43,489 nt of DNA from Alphaproteobacteria bacterium. GTDB lineage: Bacteria > Pseudomonadota > Alphaproteobacteria > Micavibrionales > Micavibrionaceae. Shown here piece by piece: positions 7,228 to 17,004 of the stretch. Both the position numbers and the translations under genes were made by a program. The notes under the pieces were generated by a model. It did not search any database. It had not been told where the DNA came from and saw only the letters and a list, made by a program, of their open reading frames with translations. The stretch lies in the NCBI GenBank assembly GCA_022763065.1, contig JALEGH010000076.1, positions 1-43,489 on the forward strand, in the 5' to 3' direction. Position 1 is the first letter of the stretch. Each line of letters begins with the position of its first letter.

Positions 7228-8343
7228 ATGCTTACATTACCCCCCATCATCCGGCGCGCAGCAAGCCCCGCTCTGGTATTTTACACCCTGCCGTGGCTGA
7301 TGGTTTTGCTCGTTATTGGCACAATTTCGCAAAAATATATCGGGCTTTACGGCGCAATAGAAATTTACTTTCATTCATGGTTCTTTTGGGTAGGGATCAT
7401 GCCCCTGCCCGGTGGGTTACCGACTATTGGTCTCATCTTTTTGGGTCTTTTGATCAAATTTATCTTTTTTAGCCACTGGAACTGGCAAAAATCCGGCACA
7501 ATTTTAACCCATCTGGGTGTCCTGATTTTATTGCTGGGTGGCATCATCACGGCCACCACATCAAAGGAATATTTCATGATTATTCCCGAAAGACAAAAGC
7601 AAAGCGCCTTGTCTGATTATTTCGAACGCGAAATATTTTTAACCCCTGATCAAGGGCCTGTACTCACCCTTCCCTTTGATAAGATATCGCAAGGGCAGGT
7701 TATAAAACTGGCGGATTTGGGCTTAAATAGTTCGGCACATATAAAAATTTTGATGAAATGTGATAATTGCTCGGCCCGTGCGCCTAGCGAGAAATATGAG
7801 AACCTCCAAGGACTGGCGCAAAATATGGAGCTTTTCCCCATTCCAAATGAGCTCCAACCGGAGGCCAATTTTTCCGGCATTATATTTGAGCTTAAAGGCG
7901 CTCAAAATCAAGACGGCACCTACATCGTCATGGAAGATTTCACCAAAAATCCTGTATTTAATTTACAAGGAAAGAAACCAGCCCAAATAGAAATTTCATT
8001 AGGACGCAAAAAGACAGAACTTCCTTACGCAATAGAGCTTCAGGATTTTAGAAAAATAGATTATCCCGGCACCAACAAGGCAAAAAAATATGAATCAGAT
8101 ATCGTGATCCATGATCAAACAATTGCATGGCCTGTTACCATCCATATGAATAACCCATTACGGTATAAAGGATACAGCTTCTATCAATCTTCCTTTGTAC
8201 AACATCCCGATCAGGAAATGACCGTGTTAAATGTTGTACGAAATCAGGGTCGCATTTTTCCTTATGTGGCCTCCTTTGTTATTTTCTGCGGCCTGATGCT
8301 TCATCTTGTTTTGCGCATTCAAAAAAGGGAGGTTAAAAAATGA
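7228..8343 (+). CDS. Cytochrome c biogenesis protein ResB/CcsB (System II)
   Basis: CcsB/ResB is one half of the System II heme transporter and synthetase that attaches heme to apocytochrome c outside the inner membrane. The 371-residue protein has the family layout: three membrane segments near the N-terminus (about 15-33, 52-81, 90-112), a large periplasmic domain (about 115-335) and a final membrane segment (about 340-360). The transmembrane histidine is H95 in THLGVLILLLGG, and another lies in the last segment (H359). The periplasmic domain ends with the typical NNPLRYKGYSFYQSSF. I chose the ATG at 7228, with AGGGTCGGAA before it, over a TTG at 7192. The stop overlaps the ccsA start in an ATGA, which implies translational coupling. 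Confidence 0.88.
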   Translation: MLTLPPIIRRAASPALVFYTLPWLMVLLVIGTISQKYIGLYGAIEIYFHSWFFWVGIMPLPGGLPTIGLIFLGLLIKFIFFSHWNWQKSGTILTHLGVLILLLGGIITATTSKEYFMIIPERQKQSALSDYFEREIFLTPDQGPVLTLPFDKISQGQVIKLADLGLNSSAHIKILMKCDNCSARAPSEKYENLQGLAQNMELFPIPNELQPEANFSGIIFELKGAQNQDGTYIVMEDFTKNPVFNLQGKKPAQIEISLGRKKTELPYAIELQDFRKIDYPGTNKAKKYESDIVIHDQTIAWPVTIHMNNPLRYKGYSFYQSSFVQHPDQEMTVLNVVRNQGRIFPYVASFVIFCGLMLHLVLRIQKREVKK

Positions 8344-10199
8344 GATATTTTTTGTTCTTTATGACCTGCCTGTTTTTATGCGTATCGTCATTTGGATATA
8401 TGGCGCAAGCCAACAAAGAACGCTCTGCACTTTCTACCGCGCAATGGAAAAACCTTCCCATTCTGCATGATGGGCGTTTAAAACCACTGGACAGTTTCGC
8501 ACGCACTACGTTGAAGCAATTTTCAGGTAAAGACAGGTTACAAGATTTAAACGCGCCGCAATGGTTAGCTGAAATTTTCTTTGCGCCTGAAAAGGCTATT
8601 TCACGCCCTGTTTTTAAAGTCGTGAATGCCAAAGACTATGGACTGCCGGAAGAAAAAGAAGCAAAAAACCACCTCTATAACTACACTGACATTTCCCAAT
8701 CTTTGCAGGCCAAAAAAGATATTTTACAAGAGCTTAAAAAAACGCCGGAAAAGAATTGGACTCTGGCGCAAAAAGATTTATTTACCCTCTACGAACAGTA
8801 TCTAATCTATACGGAAATATTGCGTTCCTTGACATCCCTCATGGTTTTGGGGGGATCTAGCGAAATTCCGGATCAAAAGAAATTAAAAGCTAGACTTGAC
8901 CGCCAGCTCAAAAAAATCATTCAGGCAAAGGGAGAGAATTTTGAAAATTATACGAAAGAAGAAAAAGAAATTGCCGCGCGTTCTTTCCGTCTCCATGTCT
9001 TACAAGAAGGAGGGCAGCACAATAAAATCGCCCGTATCATTCCGGTAGGATCAAACGACCGGCTTCAATGGCTTTCCCCCTGGCAGATCACTCTGGGAGA
9101 TCAAGAGCCAGACGAGCAAGTAAAAACCTATCTCGAATTCTGGCAAAGTTTCTTGATAGCCTATAATAAAAATGATCATGCTAAATGGAATAAAACCAAT
9201 ATTCAGGCACAGGAATTTTTAAAAGACCTTCCGGATTTTCAATTTCAAAAATTGAAACTGGAAGCATTTTATAATGGCTGGAATTTCTACCGGCTTTCTT
9301 TTGGCCTTTATTGTCTGTGCCTTTTTCTAATATTACTTGGCGCGTTTTCTTCTCAGATACCACATCTTCACCCAGCCAGTTTCACAGCACTCCTCACCGG
9401 TGTTACATTACACGGCATCGACATCGCCTTGCGCATTTACCTGCTGGAACGCCCTCCTGTCGGGACGCTCTATGAATCGATTCTTTTTGTGTCCTTGATT
9501 TGTGCGGCAGGCGGGCTGTATATGGCTCATATTCACAAAACATCAATCGGGCTTTTGACCGGAGCGCTTAGCAGTATTTTGCTATATCTGACAGCCCATA
9601 GCTTTAGCAGCCATGACACGATGAGCACTCTGGTCGCGGTCCTCAATACCAATTTCTGGCTGGCCACTCATGTCCTGTGCATCACGATTGGCTATGGTCT
9701 GTGTTTGCTGACCTCCCTTATGGCACATTTAAATCTGGCTTTACAAAAGTTCGCAAACACCGGTAAAAATTTACGCAAGAGCGTTGATGAAAAAAATATC
9801 AAAACCATGCTGATTCTCTCGCTACTCTTCACCGCAACAGGCACGATTTTAGGCGGCATTTGGGCCGATCAATCATGGGGCCGGTTTTGGGGATGGGACC
9901 CAAAAGAAAATGGCGCGCTTCTCATCGTATTGTGGAGCGTATGGCTCCTGCATGGCCGTTTGAGCGCTCACCTCAAAGAGCACCTCTATATCGCCGGATG
10001 CGCTTTTCTATCGGTGATTGTAGTATTTGCGTGGTTCGGGGTGAATTTGCTCAATGTCGGGCTGCATTCCTATGGATTTACAGATGGTCTTTTATGGGGG
10101 ATCGGGCTTTTTACCCTCTTTGAAATTGCGCTGATCTCCACCCTGGCTTTGAACTGGTTTTTAAAAAGAAGAAAACATGACGAAAAAAACTATTCTTAA
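8340..10199 (+). CDS. ccsA: Cytochrome c biogenesis protein CcsA (System II, long form)
   Basis: CcsA carries the WWD heme-handling domain and with CcsB transports heme and ligates it to CXXCH apocytochromes. The 619-residue protein starts with a signal anchor (about 4-24), then a periplasmic region of roughly 280 residues opening with LPILHDGRLKPLDSFAR, a motif seen in long CcsA/CcsBA proteins. The C-terminal half has about eight membrane helices. All key residues are there: transmembrane H358 (TLHGID), periplasmic H444 (ATHVLC), the WWD motif about 505-522 (GGIWADQSWGRFWGWDPKEN) and periplasmic H576 (GLHSYGF). It overlaps ccsB by 4 bases and the thioredoxin gene by 23. System II is unusual in alphaproteobacteria, which normally have CcmA-I. 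Confidence 0.92.
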   Translation: MRYFLFFMTCLFLCVSSFGYMAQANKERSALSTAQWKNLPILHDGRLKPLDSFARTTLKQFSGKDRLQDLNAPQWLAEIFFAPEKAISRPVFKVVNAKDYGLPEEKEAKNHLYNYTDISQSLQAKKDILQELKKTPEKNWTLAQKDLFTLYEQYLIYTEILRSLTSLMVLGGSSEIPDQKKLKARLDRQLKKIIQAKGENFENYTKEEKEIAARSFRLHVLQEGGQHNKIARIIPVGSNDRLQWLSPWQITLGDQEPDEQVKTYLEFWQSFLIAYNKNDHAKWNKTNIQAQEFLKDLPDFQFQKLKLEAFYNGWNFYRLSFGLYCLCLFLILLGAFSSQIPHLHPASFTALLTGVTLHGIDIALRIYLLERPPVGTLYESILFVSLICAAGGLYMAHIHKTSIGLLTGALSSILLYLTAHSFSSHDTMSTLVAVLNTNFWLATHVLCITIGYGLCLLTSLMAHLNLALQKFANTGKNLRKSVDEKNIKTMLILSLLFTATGTILGGIWADQSWGRFWGWDPKENGALLIVLWSVWLLHGRLSAHLKEHLYIAGCAFLSVIVVFAWFGVNLLNVGLHSYGFTDGLLWGIGLFTLFEIALISTLALNWFLKRRKHDEKNYS

Positions 10200-10752
10200 C
10201 ATTGTTATATTTCTCTTTGTGACAGGAGGAATTTACCTCTACACCATCTATGATAATGCCCTGACACCGCCTCTCTCATCCGCTACGAAAACACAAGAAC
10301 CTCTTGCGCCGGATTTTTCCTATACTCCTCTTTTTCTGACTGCTCAAAAAATGCAATCCCTATCGGATCATAAAGGCAAGGCGATCTTCTTGCATTTTTG
10401 GGCAACATGGTGCCCACCTTGCATAGTTGAGTTTCCGGACCTCATCAAGCTAGCTTCCAATATTCCGGAAAATTTTATTATTCTGGCTGTTGCCAAACAG
10501 GACAGGGAAGAAGATATAAACAGATTTTTGGCTAAATTAGGCCGCCCTCTTCCTGATAATTTTATCATCACGCTGGATGACCATAACCATATTTCAAAAA
10601 CGCTTTACGATGTGGATAAGTTGCCTGAGACTTTTCTAATCTCCACTGACTTCAGTATTTTACAAAAAATCACAGGGCCGCAGGATAACTGGTCTGCACC
10701 AAGCTGGATTCAAAAAATCAAGCGCTACATTTCCCGAAATTCGGCCAGTTAA
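10177..10752 (+). CDS. Membrane-anchored TlpA/ResA-type thioredoxin
   Basis: This 191-residue protein has an N-terminal membrane anchor (about residues 5-23) and a TlpA/ResA thioredoxin fold facing the periplasm. Its redox centre is WCPPC with C79 and C82. The context, last gene of a ccsB-ccsA operon with a 23-base overlap, suggests the CcsX/ResA role: reducing the CXXCH cysteines of apocytochrome c before heme attachment. It would need electrons from a membrane transporter; the DsbD/ScsB-type protein at 31771 is a candidate. The later part (LPETFLISTDFSIL) keeps the cis-proline (KLPETF) of the fold. Confidence 0.9.
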   Translation: MTKKTILNIVIFLFVTGGIYLYTIYDNALTPPLSSATKTQEPLAPDFSYTPLFLTAQKMQSLSDHKGKAIFLHFWATWCPPCIVEFPDLIKLASNIPENFIILAVAKQDREEDINRFLAKLGRPLPDNFIITLDDHNHISKTLYDVDKLPETFLISTDFSILQKITGPQDNWSAPSWIQKIKRYISRNSAS

Positions 10753-10808
10753 TACGGGATAAATCTGTGCATAACCGTAAAAGTAACTGTTGAAAACTTC
10801 CCCGTATT
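10751..10808. repeat. 8-bp inverted repeat with a 42-base spacer after the tlpA-like gene
   Basis: AATACGGG at 10751-10758, overlapping the stop codon of the thioredoxin gene, and CCCGTATT at 10801-10808 are exact reverse complements. The loop is too long and the right arm is not followed by a good T-run for a standard terminator. It could be the base of a folded 3' leader element or chance. Confidence 0.25.
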
Positions 10809-10882
10809 TACAAAGCCTTATTGCGGGCGCGCCTTGTAGCCTCTAACTTTTATAAAGATGCATCTATTCCGTCAGGAAGTCT

Positions 10883-11806
10883 ATGATTGGTACCAAACTG
10901 ATAAAACACTGTAATCGTGTTCGAAGGAACCGTGGTATATGTCCCGTGTTGTTGGGCTGTTGCGCGGTTTTTCTGCTGGGCGCGTGTGAAAATCAGTCCT
11001 TTTTAGACAAACTGCCTTCGCTGGGAGGCGGTGGTGAGTTGGCGGAATCAACCTCCCACATGGAGCCGGAAGAAATTTCTTCTACTTCTGCTTCGGCCTC
11101 AAATCCCAATCCAAACCCCAAAAACCTTTTCGGAAACTCTTTGCGAAGTGATGAGGAACGGCTTGCGCGGTTGGAACGGGCTGTGCAGAATATGCGAAGT
11201 GAATTTGATAATGTCGCTCCGTCCATCCGGCGTTTGATGGCCATTGAAGGAGATATTCAAAATCTCATTACCGAGCTTAGGAAATTAACAGCGGAGCCCG
11301 AACTGCTTACAGCTCCGCGGCCTAGCGCTGTCGCGCCGCCACCTGCGAGCACGCCTCAGGTGTTAGGCAGTACAGCCCAACCTAAAAAAGTTCCCCCCGC
11401 CCAAAAAGCACATAAGGCCAAAAAACCACCTGCTCCAAAATCTTATACCAAAAAAACACCACCACCCGTTTCCGGCGGTAAGGCCAGCATCTATGACGTA
11501 CGCATCGGCGAACATCCGGGCAAAACCCGCATTGTTTTGGATACCAACGCCAAAACAAATTTCACCACAGACATTGATAATGGTGAAAATATCCTCATCA
11601 TCGAGTTACCGCAAACAAGTTGGAGCGCATCAACCTCCAAGAGCTTGGCCAAATCAAATTTCATTCAATCCTACAATGTTGAAACCAGTGGGGAAGATAG
11701 CCTGCTGATCGTACAATTAAAGCATAACGCACGTGTCGGATATAAAGACGATCTACCCGGATCCAACGGGGGACGACGTATTGTCGTTGACATTGAAGGG
11801 TCCTGA
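10883..11806 (+). CDS. AMIN-domain lipoprotein, cell-envelope protein
   Basis: This 307-residue protein has a lipoprotein signal with lipobox LGAC and acylated Cys35. A flexible Ser/Asn/Pro-rich stretch follows, then a short coiled-coil-like helix (about 90-135, ERLARLERAVQNMRSE), a Pro/Lys/Ala linker (about 140-198) and a C-terminal AMIN domain (about 200-305, from ASIYDVRIGEHPGKTRIVLDT). AMIN domains bind peptidoglycan or guide amidases and secretin pilotins to septa and poles. Here there is no amidase domain, so it is probably a structural or targeting lipoprotein of the envelope. The residue after Cys35 is Glu, which is not an inner-membrane retention Asp. AGGAAG lies 4-9 bases before the ATG. 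It is followed by two hairpins and ends its own unit. Confidence 0.82.
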   Translation: MIGTKLIKHCNRVRRNRGICPVLLGCCAVFLLGACENQSFLDKLPSLGGGGELAESTSHMEPEEISSTSASASNPNPNPKNLFGNSLRSDEERLARLERAVQNMRSEFDNVAPSIRRLMAIEGDIQNLITELRKLTAEPELLTAPRPSAVAPPPASTPQVLGSTAQPKKVPPAQKAHKAKKPPAPKSYTKKTPPPVSGGKASIYDVRIGEHPGKTRIVLDTNAKTNFTTDIDNGENILIIELPQTSWSASTSKSLAKSNFIQSYNVETSGEDSLLIVQLKHNARVGYKDDLPGSNGGRRIVVDIEGS

Positions 11807-11848
11807 TATATAGTCCGCATTACATAGAAATGATTGAGGTTTTTGCTT

Positions 11849-11873
11849 TTCCCGCGCAAGCGGGAATCTTTTT
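11849..11873 (+). terminator. Rho-independent terminator after the AMIN lipoprotein gene
   Basis: TTCCCGC, a GCAA tetraloop and GCGGGAA form a perfect 7-bp stem followed by TCTTTTT. The hairpin sequence also resembles a palindrome (CCCGCGNAAGCGGGAATC) that is dispersed in many proteobacterial genomes, so it may double as a repeat element. Confidence 0.75.
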
Positions 11874-11890
11874 AACAATATGACTTAAGA

Positions 11891-11908
11891 CCCCCGTTTG
11901 CACGGGGG
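11891..11908. repeat. Second GC-rich hairpin (CCCCCG/CGGGGG)
   Basis: CCCCCG (11891-11896) and CGGGGG (11903-11908) pair around the 6-base loop TTTGCA, 18 bases after the preceding terminator hairpin. No T-run follows on either strand. It may be a backup hairpin or part of a repeated intergenic unit. The rest of 11807-12047 (about 240 bases) shows no gene or confident promoter for gdhB. Confidence 0.45.
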
Positions 11909-12047
11909 ACGCATAATCGTTTTATGTGGAATAGCCATACATTTTTTACGCATACACGCATGAAAAACTTGTGACTTGGCGGATTTCGCACTACCCTACC
12001 CCCTTAAGATATTTTTATTTATATAAGAGATAGAAATCTGAATTCTT

Positions 12048-15000
12048 ATGTCTAAAACCCTCCTCGCCCAAGCTCAAAAACATCTCAGCTCTTCGAATGA
12101 CAATCTGGATTATAAAGGGTTTTTAAAAGCTTTTTTTGCAAAAGTGCCTGCCGATGATATGGACGGCATGTCACCACAAAGCATGGCTTACACCGCACAA
12201 AACCATCTTGAGCTTGCTCATAACAGAGCATTTGGCAAAAAACCAGCCATTTCGATTTACACACCTACTCCTGCAAAACAAGGATGGAAAGGCGAATGTA
12301 CAGCCATTGATATCGTCAATGACGATATGGCCTTCCTCGTTGATTCTGTCGTTGCCGAAATTATTCATCAGCAACACAGCATCTCGACTTTCCTGCATCC
12401 TGTTTTACATGTTGAGCATCAAGCCCCTTCACAGGGGAAAAATAAAATTAAAAATATTCACAGCTCCGCTAAAAACGATAAAACCACCGCGCAATCCCAT
12501 ATCCATATTGAACTGGACCGGGTGATCTCTCCGGCGCAAATCAAAGACCTCAAATCCGGTATTGAAAAAGTTTTACTGGACACACGCTATGCCAATCGCG
12601 ATTGGCCGGCGATGCGAAAAAGGCTAAAGGAAGCAGGGACATCTCTTCAGAGCGCACAGAAAAAAGTGTCAAAAAATATTTTGGGCGAGTATCAGGAATT
12701 CATCAATTATCTACATGACGATAATTTTACGCTTCTAGGCTACCGGGAATATAACTTCCTCAAAAGCGGTAAAAAAATGACCAGCCGGATTGTAAAAGGA
12801 TCAAGTCTGGGTCTTCTTTCAGATGAAGTCACCCCTGTTTATATCAATGAAGCACGCAAAAGCCTGACGGAATCGCAGCAAGAATTACGTTTAAAACAAG
12901 AACCGATTACAATCTCCAAAGTGAATAAGCGCTCCACCGTTCATCGGCGTGTGCCCTTAGATGCCATTGCCATCAAGGAATATGATGCAAGAGGCAATGT
13001 GAAAAAAGAGCGTCTGTTTATTGGTCTGTTCACTTCTGTGACTTATTCGCGCAGTGTGACTGATATTCCTTATTTGCGGATGAAGGTCGAAAATGCCGTC
13101 AAAAAGGCCCGCTTCAGCTATGCCAGTCATAATTATAAAGCGCTCAGACATATTTTGGAAAAATATCCGCGTGATGAAATTTTACAAATGCCTGAAAAGC
13201 TCCTCTATGAGCATGGTACGGATATTTTAAGGCTACAAGAACGCCCCCAGATCGCCCTTTTCACCCGCATTGATCCTTTCGGGCGTTATATTTCCTGTCT
13301 GGTTTATATTCCACGCGAAAAATTCGAAACTAAGCTCCGCCTCAAGATACAACATATTCTGGAGCAAGAATTAGGCGGCGTTTGTAACAATCATAAAGTG
13401 TTGCAAGATGACTCTCCTCTGGCCCGCGTTTTATACCAAATTGATATCAATACCAGAAGATCGGTTCCTAAATTTGATAAGGGTGAATTGGAACACACGC
13501 TCATTGAAGCCGGACAGATATGGTCTGATAAATTGGCCGCAGCTTTGCAACATAAAATTAAGGATACAACGCAAGCCTCCAATCTGATCTCCCGATATAA
13601 AGACGCCTTTCCTACCAGCTACCAAGAGCGTTACCACGCGCAGCAAGCTGTTTTGGACATACAAAAAATCTCCAATGTTATTGCAGGAGAGGTTATCGAC
13701 CTTGAGCTGTATGAAGAAAAAAGGGATGATGATAAACAGGAAATCCATCTCAAACTCTATCATGCCGATACGCCCTTGACCTTATCAGATGTTCTACCCA
13801 TCATGGAGAATATGGGATTGAATGTGATTACGGAGCTACCTGCTGAAATTCGTCCTGCAAATTATGACGGTAAGGTCTGGATTCATGATTTTTTGCTGGA
13901 ACCGCATAACCTCAACGTCAAAATCGATATCCAGAAAACCAAAAAATCCTTTGAAGATGTTTTCAAGAAAACATGGAAGTTGGAAGTTGAAAATGACAGC
14001 CTGAATATGTTGTCCTTTTATGCGCGCATGCCGTGGCATGATATTGCTATTTTACGCACCTATTTGCACTACTATCGCCAAACCGGCTCCGCCTTTAGTC
14101 TTCCTTACATGGAAAGTGCTATTACGACCTACCCCGACATAGGTGAAAAAATTGTGACGCTGTTTAAGGATCTATTTGATCCCGAAGGCAACAAAATATC
14201 AAATAACACCAAACAAAAACGCATTACCAAAATTCACCATGCTTTGGACAAGGTCAGCGCATTGGACCATGACCGGATTTTGCGCTCCATTACAAATCTG
14301 GTCGGCGCGACACTTCGGACCAATTTTTTCCAAAGAGATGAAAATGGTGATTTTAAAACCTATCTGTCCATCAAGTTAGATAGTAAGAAGATTGAAGAAT
14401 TACCGGAACCCAAACCTTACCGGGAAATTTTTGTCTATTCCGCTCGCACCGAAGGAGTGCATTTGCGCGGCGATAAAATTGCGCGGGGGGGGCTGCGCTG
14501 GTCAGACCGTCATGAAGATTTCAGAACCGAAATTTTGGGATTGATGAAGGCGCAACAGGTGAAAAACGCCATTATTGTTCCGATGGGCGCCAAAGGCGGT
14601 TTTGTTGTGAAAAACCCTTCCAAAGAGGGCGGACGCGCAGCCTTCATGGAAGAAGGAATTTCATGTTACAAAACTTTCATACGCGGCCTTTTGGATATAA
14701 CGGATAACCGCAAAGGTAAAAACATTATTCCGCCGGGTGATGTTGTGCGTTATGACGAAGATGATCCGTATCTGGTTGTGGCGGCAGATAAGGGCACAGC
14801 AAGTTTCTCCGATATTGCGAATTCTTTGTCCGAAGAATATGGCTTTTGGTTGAATGATGCTTTTGCCTCCGGCGGGTCTGCCGGATATGATCACAAAAAA
14901 ATGGGCATTACCGCACGCGGGGCATGGGAATCCGTCAAGCGCCACTTCCGCGAGCTGAACCACGATACCCAGACACAAGATTTTGATGTGATTGGTGTCG

Positions 15001-16925
15001 GCGATATGGGCGGCGATGTGTTTGGTAACGGTATGCTTTTATCGGAGCATATTTGTCTTGTTGGCGCTTTCAACCATCTACATATTTTCTGTGACCCAAA
15101 TCCCGATCTCGCCAAGAGCTTTAAAGAGCGCAAACGCCTCTTTGATGCTGTCAAAGGATGGGATGCTTATAATACCAAACTCTTATCCAAGGGCGGGCGT
15201 ATTTATTCGCGTAGTGACAAGAGCCTCAAACTAACCCCTGAAATCAAAAAACGTTTTGATATTGAAGAAGATAATGTCTCGCCCAGCAAATTGATCCGCG
15301 CGATGCTGTTGGCGCGCACCGACCTTATGTGGTTTGGCGGAATTGGAACCTATATCAAGGCATCTGATGAAAGTCATATTGAGGTCGGCGATAAGGGCAA
15401 TGATATTTTGCGTATTGACGCCAAAGATTTAAAAGCCAAAGTCCTCGGTGAGGGCGCCAATTTGGCAATCACGCAACAAGCGCGCATTGAATACGCCAAT
15501 AACGGCGGGCGGTTAAATGCGGATTATATCGACAATGCAGGCGGTGTGGCCTCTTCGGATGATGAGGTAAATATCAAAATTCTGCTGGGTGATGTTATGC
15601 GCAAATCCAAACATGACATGGATTTGAAAAAGCGTAACAAGCTTCTCGAATCTATGACAGATAGTGTAGCGGCACATGTGTTGCGTGGTTGTTACCAACA
15701 ATCGCAAGGGATCAGTCTCATGGAGCTCAAAAGTGCCAAAAATATCGGTGCGCATGGACGCCTAATTAAATATCTGGAACAAAAAATTGATTTGAACCGC
15801 GAGCTGGAAGAGCTCCCCGCACAGGAGGTCATCAAAGAACGCAGGCGCATGGGTAAAGGACTGACAAGGCCGGAGTTAAGCGTTTTGCAATCCTACGCCA
15901 AAATCTCCTACACGCAGGATTTACTAGCCAGCGATATTCCTGAAAATAAAGCGATGGAGGAGCGGCTCTTCCGCTATTTCCCACCAAAACTTCAGAAAAA
16001 ATACCCTAAAGAAATTCGTGATCACCGTTTGAGCCGTGAAATTATCGCCACGACTTTGGCTGGTGGAATCGTTAATCGGATGGGACCCGACTTTATTCTG
16101 GAGATCATGAATAAATGCGGGGCGAGCTGTGAGGATGTTGCCAAAGCCTACATCATTGTACGCGAAGCCTTTGGCCTGCGCGATCTTTGGAATAAAATCG
16201 AGGATCTGGACGGGAAGGTCCCTGCCAATGTTCAATTACAAGCACTTCATGAAACTGCCCGTATGATGGAACGTGCGGTGACATGGTTTCTCACCCGCTA
16301 TGGCCGACGGTTGGATATTAACCGCGATATTGCCCATTTTGAAGAAGGGATTCTATCCGTCAAAGATCACCTTGATCAGGTTGTACCAAAAGAACTACTC
16401 GGCACCATCAAACAACTCACGCAAAATGGAATAGATAACGGCCTGCCCAAAAATCTGTCACGCCATATTTCCCTTATGCCTGTTTTAGGGTCGGCCTGTG
16501 ATATTATCCGGATTTCGGTCGATCATAAGTTCGAAATTCCCATTACCGCACGCGTATATTTTGAATTAGGGGATCACTTCCATCTCGACTGGATGCGGCA
16601 AAAGGCCCGCCACATGCCCTCCGACACCCATTGGGGCGCACAAGCGCTCGAGGGTATGGTAGATCAACTTTATACCTGTCAGGCGGGTCTCACCATCCAA
16701 ATCCTCAAAGATATGGGGCAGGATATTAATCAAGGCCCGCCAAAGGGTAAAAACGATATTGGCTGTATCGGCTGCGAAAGCGCCACCCAAGCCTGGATCA
16801 ATGATCGCGGCGCGCAAGCCAAGCTGCTGGAACCCTTATTTGAAGAGCTCCGCCGGAGCGGTTCTCTCGATCTATCCATGCTAACCATCGTTGAACAACG
16901 CCTGCGGAATTTATACGGGGGATAG
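12048..16925 (+). CDS. gdhB: NAD-specific glutamate dehydrogenase, giant (180 kDa) class
   Basis: This enzyme oxidises glutamate to 2-oxoglutarate and ammonia with NAD+, a catabolic link between amino acids and the TCA cycle. The 1625-residue length is typical of the giant class (P. aeruginosa GdhB, Caulobacter GdhZ). A long N-terminal regulatory half (1 to about 700) precedes the catalytic core. In the core, RGDKIARGGLRWSDR lies at about 806-820, VPMGAKGGFV near 844-853 holds the active-site lysine, and the Rossmann loop VGDMGGDVFGNGM is near 983-995, followed by LGEGANLAITQQAR. A roughly 500-residue helical C-terminal part closes the protein. No frameshift or stop interrupts it. In Caulobacter this enzyme also affects FtsZ assembly; whether that holds here is unknown. 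Confidence 0.96.
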   Translation: MSKTLLAQAQKHLSSSNDNLDYKGFLKAFFAKVPADDMDGMSPQSMAYTAQNHLELAHNRAFGKKPAISIYTPTPAKQGWKGECTAIDIVNDDMAFLVDSVVAEIIHQQHSISTFLHPVLHVEHQAPSQGKNKIKNIHSSAKNDKTTAQSHIHIELDRVISPAQIKDLKSGIEKVLLDTRYANRDWPAMRKRLKEAGTSLQSAQKKVSKNILGEYQEFINYLHDDNFTLLGYREYNFLKSGKKMTSRIVKGSSLGLLSDEVTPVYINEARKSLTESQQELRLKQEPITISKVNKRSTVHRRVPLDAIAIKEYDARGNVKKERLFIGLFTSVTYSRSVTDIPYLRMKVENAVKKARFSYASHNYKALRHILEKYPRDEILQMPEKLLYEHGTDILRLQERPQIALFTRIDPFGRYISCLVYIPREKFETKLRLKIQHILEQELGGVCNNHKVLQDDSPLARVLYQIDINTRRSVPKFDKGELEHTLIEAGQIWSDKLAAALQHKIKDTTQASNLISRYKDAFPTSYQERYHAQQAVLDIQKISNVIAGEVIDLELYEEKRDDDKQEIHLKLYHADTPLTLSDVLPIMENMGLNVITELPAEIRPANYDGKVWIHDFLLEPHNLNVKIDIQKTKKSFEDVFKKTWKLEVENDSLNMLSFYARMPWHDIAILRTYLHYYRQTGSAFSLPYMESAITTYPDIGEKIVTLFKDLFDPEGNKISNNTKQKRITKIHHALDKVSALDHDRILRSITNLVGATLRTNFFQRDENGDFKTYLSIKLDSKKIEELPEPKPYREIFVYSARTEGVHLRGDKIARGGLRWSDRHEDFRTEILGLMKAQQVKNAIIVPMGAKGGFVVKNPSKEGGRAAFMEEGISCYKTFIRGLLDITDNRKGKNIIPPGDVVRYDEDDPYLVVAADKGTASFSDIANSLSEEYGFWLNDAFASGGSAGYDHKKMGITARGAWESVKRHFRELNHDTQTQDFDVIGVGDMGGDVFGNGMLLSEHICLVGAFNHLHIFCDPNPDLAKSFKERKRLFDAVKGWDAYNTKLLSKGGRIYSRSDKSLKLTPEIKKRFDIEEDNVSPSKLIRAMLLARTDLMWFGGIGTYIKASDESHIEVGDKGNDILRIDAKDLKAKVLGEGANLAITQQARIEYANNGGRLNADYIDNAGGVASSDDEVNIKILLGDVMRKSKHDMDLKKRNKLLESMTDSVAAHVLRGCYQQSQGISLMELKSAKNIGAHGRLIKYLEQKIDLNRELEELPAQEVIKERRRMGKGLTRPELSVLQSYAKISYTQDLLASDIPENKAMEERLFRYFPPKLQKKYPKEIRDHRLSREIIATTLAGGIVNRMGPDFILEIMNKCGASCEDVAKAYIIVREAFGLRDLWNKIEDLDGKVPANVQLQALHETARMMERAVTWFLTRYGRRLDINRDIAHFEEGILSVKDHLDQVVPKELLGTIKQLTQNGIDNGLPKNLSRHISLMPVLGSACDIIRISVDHKFEIPITARVYFELGDHFHLDWMRQKARHMPSDTHWGAQALEGMVDQLYTCQAGLTIQILKDMGQDINQGPPKGKNDIGCIGCESATQAWINDRGAQAKLLEPLFEELRRSGSLDLSMLTIVEQRLRNLYGG

Positions 16926-17004
16926 ATATTCCATAAAAAACTTGATTTATTAAAGTTTCTTTGCTTAACTGCAGAAAGATCAAAACTCGAAGTTAGGCGA
17001 TACC

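Noticed and set aside
14661..15154. Several minus-strand frames of 80-105 codons within gdhB
   Set aside because: All are shadows of the giant dehydrogenase frame, which is continuous and conserved across 1625 codons.
16485..16500. Further TTAGGGTC-like copies at 16485 (gdhB) and 37954 (FzlA-like gene)
   Set aside because: Both are inside coding sequence with broken or partial right arms; they look like chance matches and were not counted in the repeat family.
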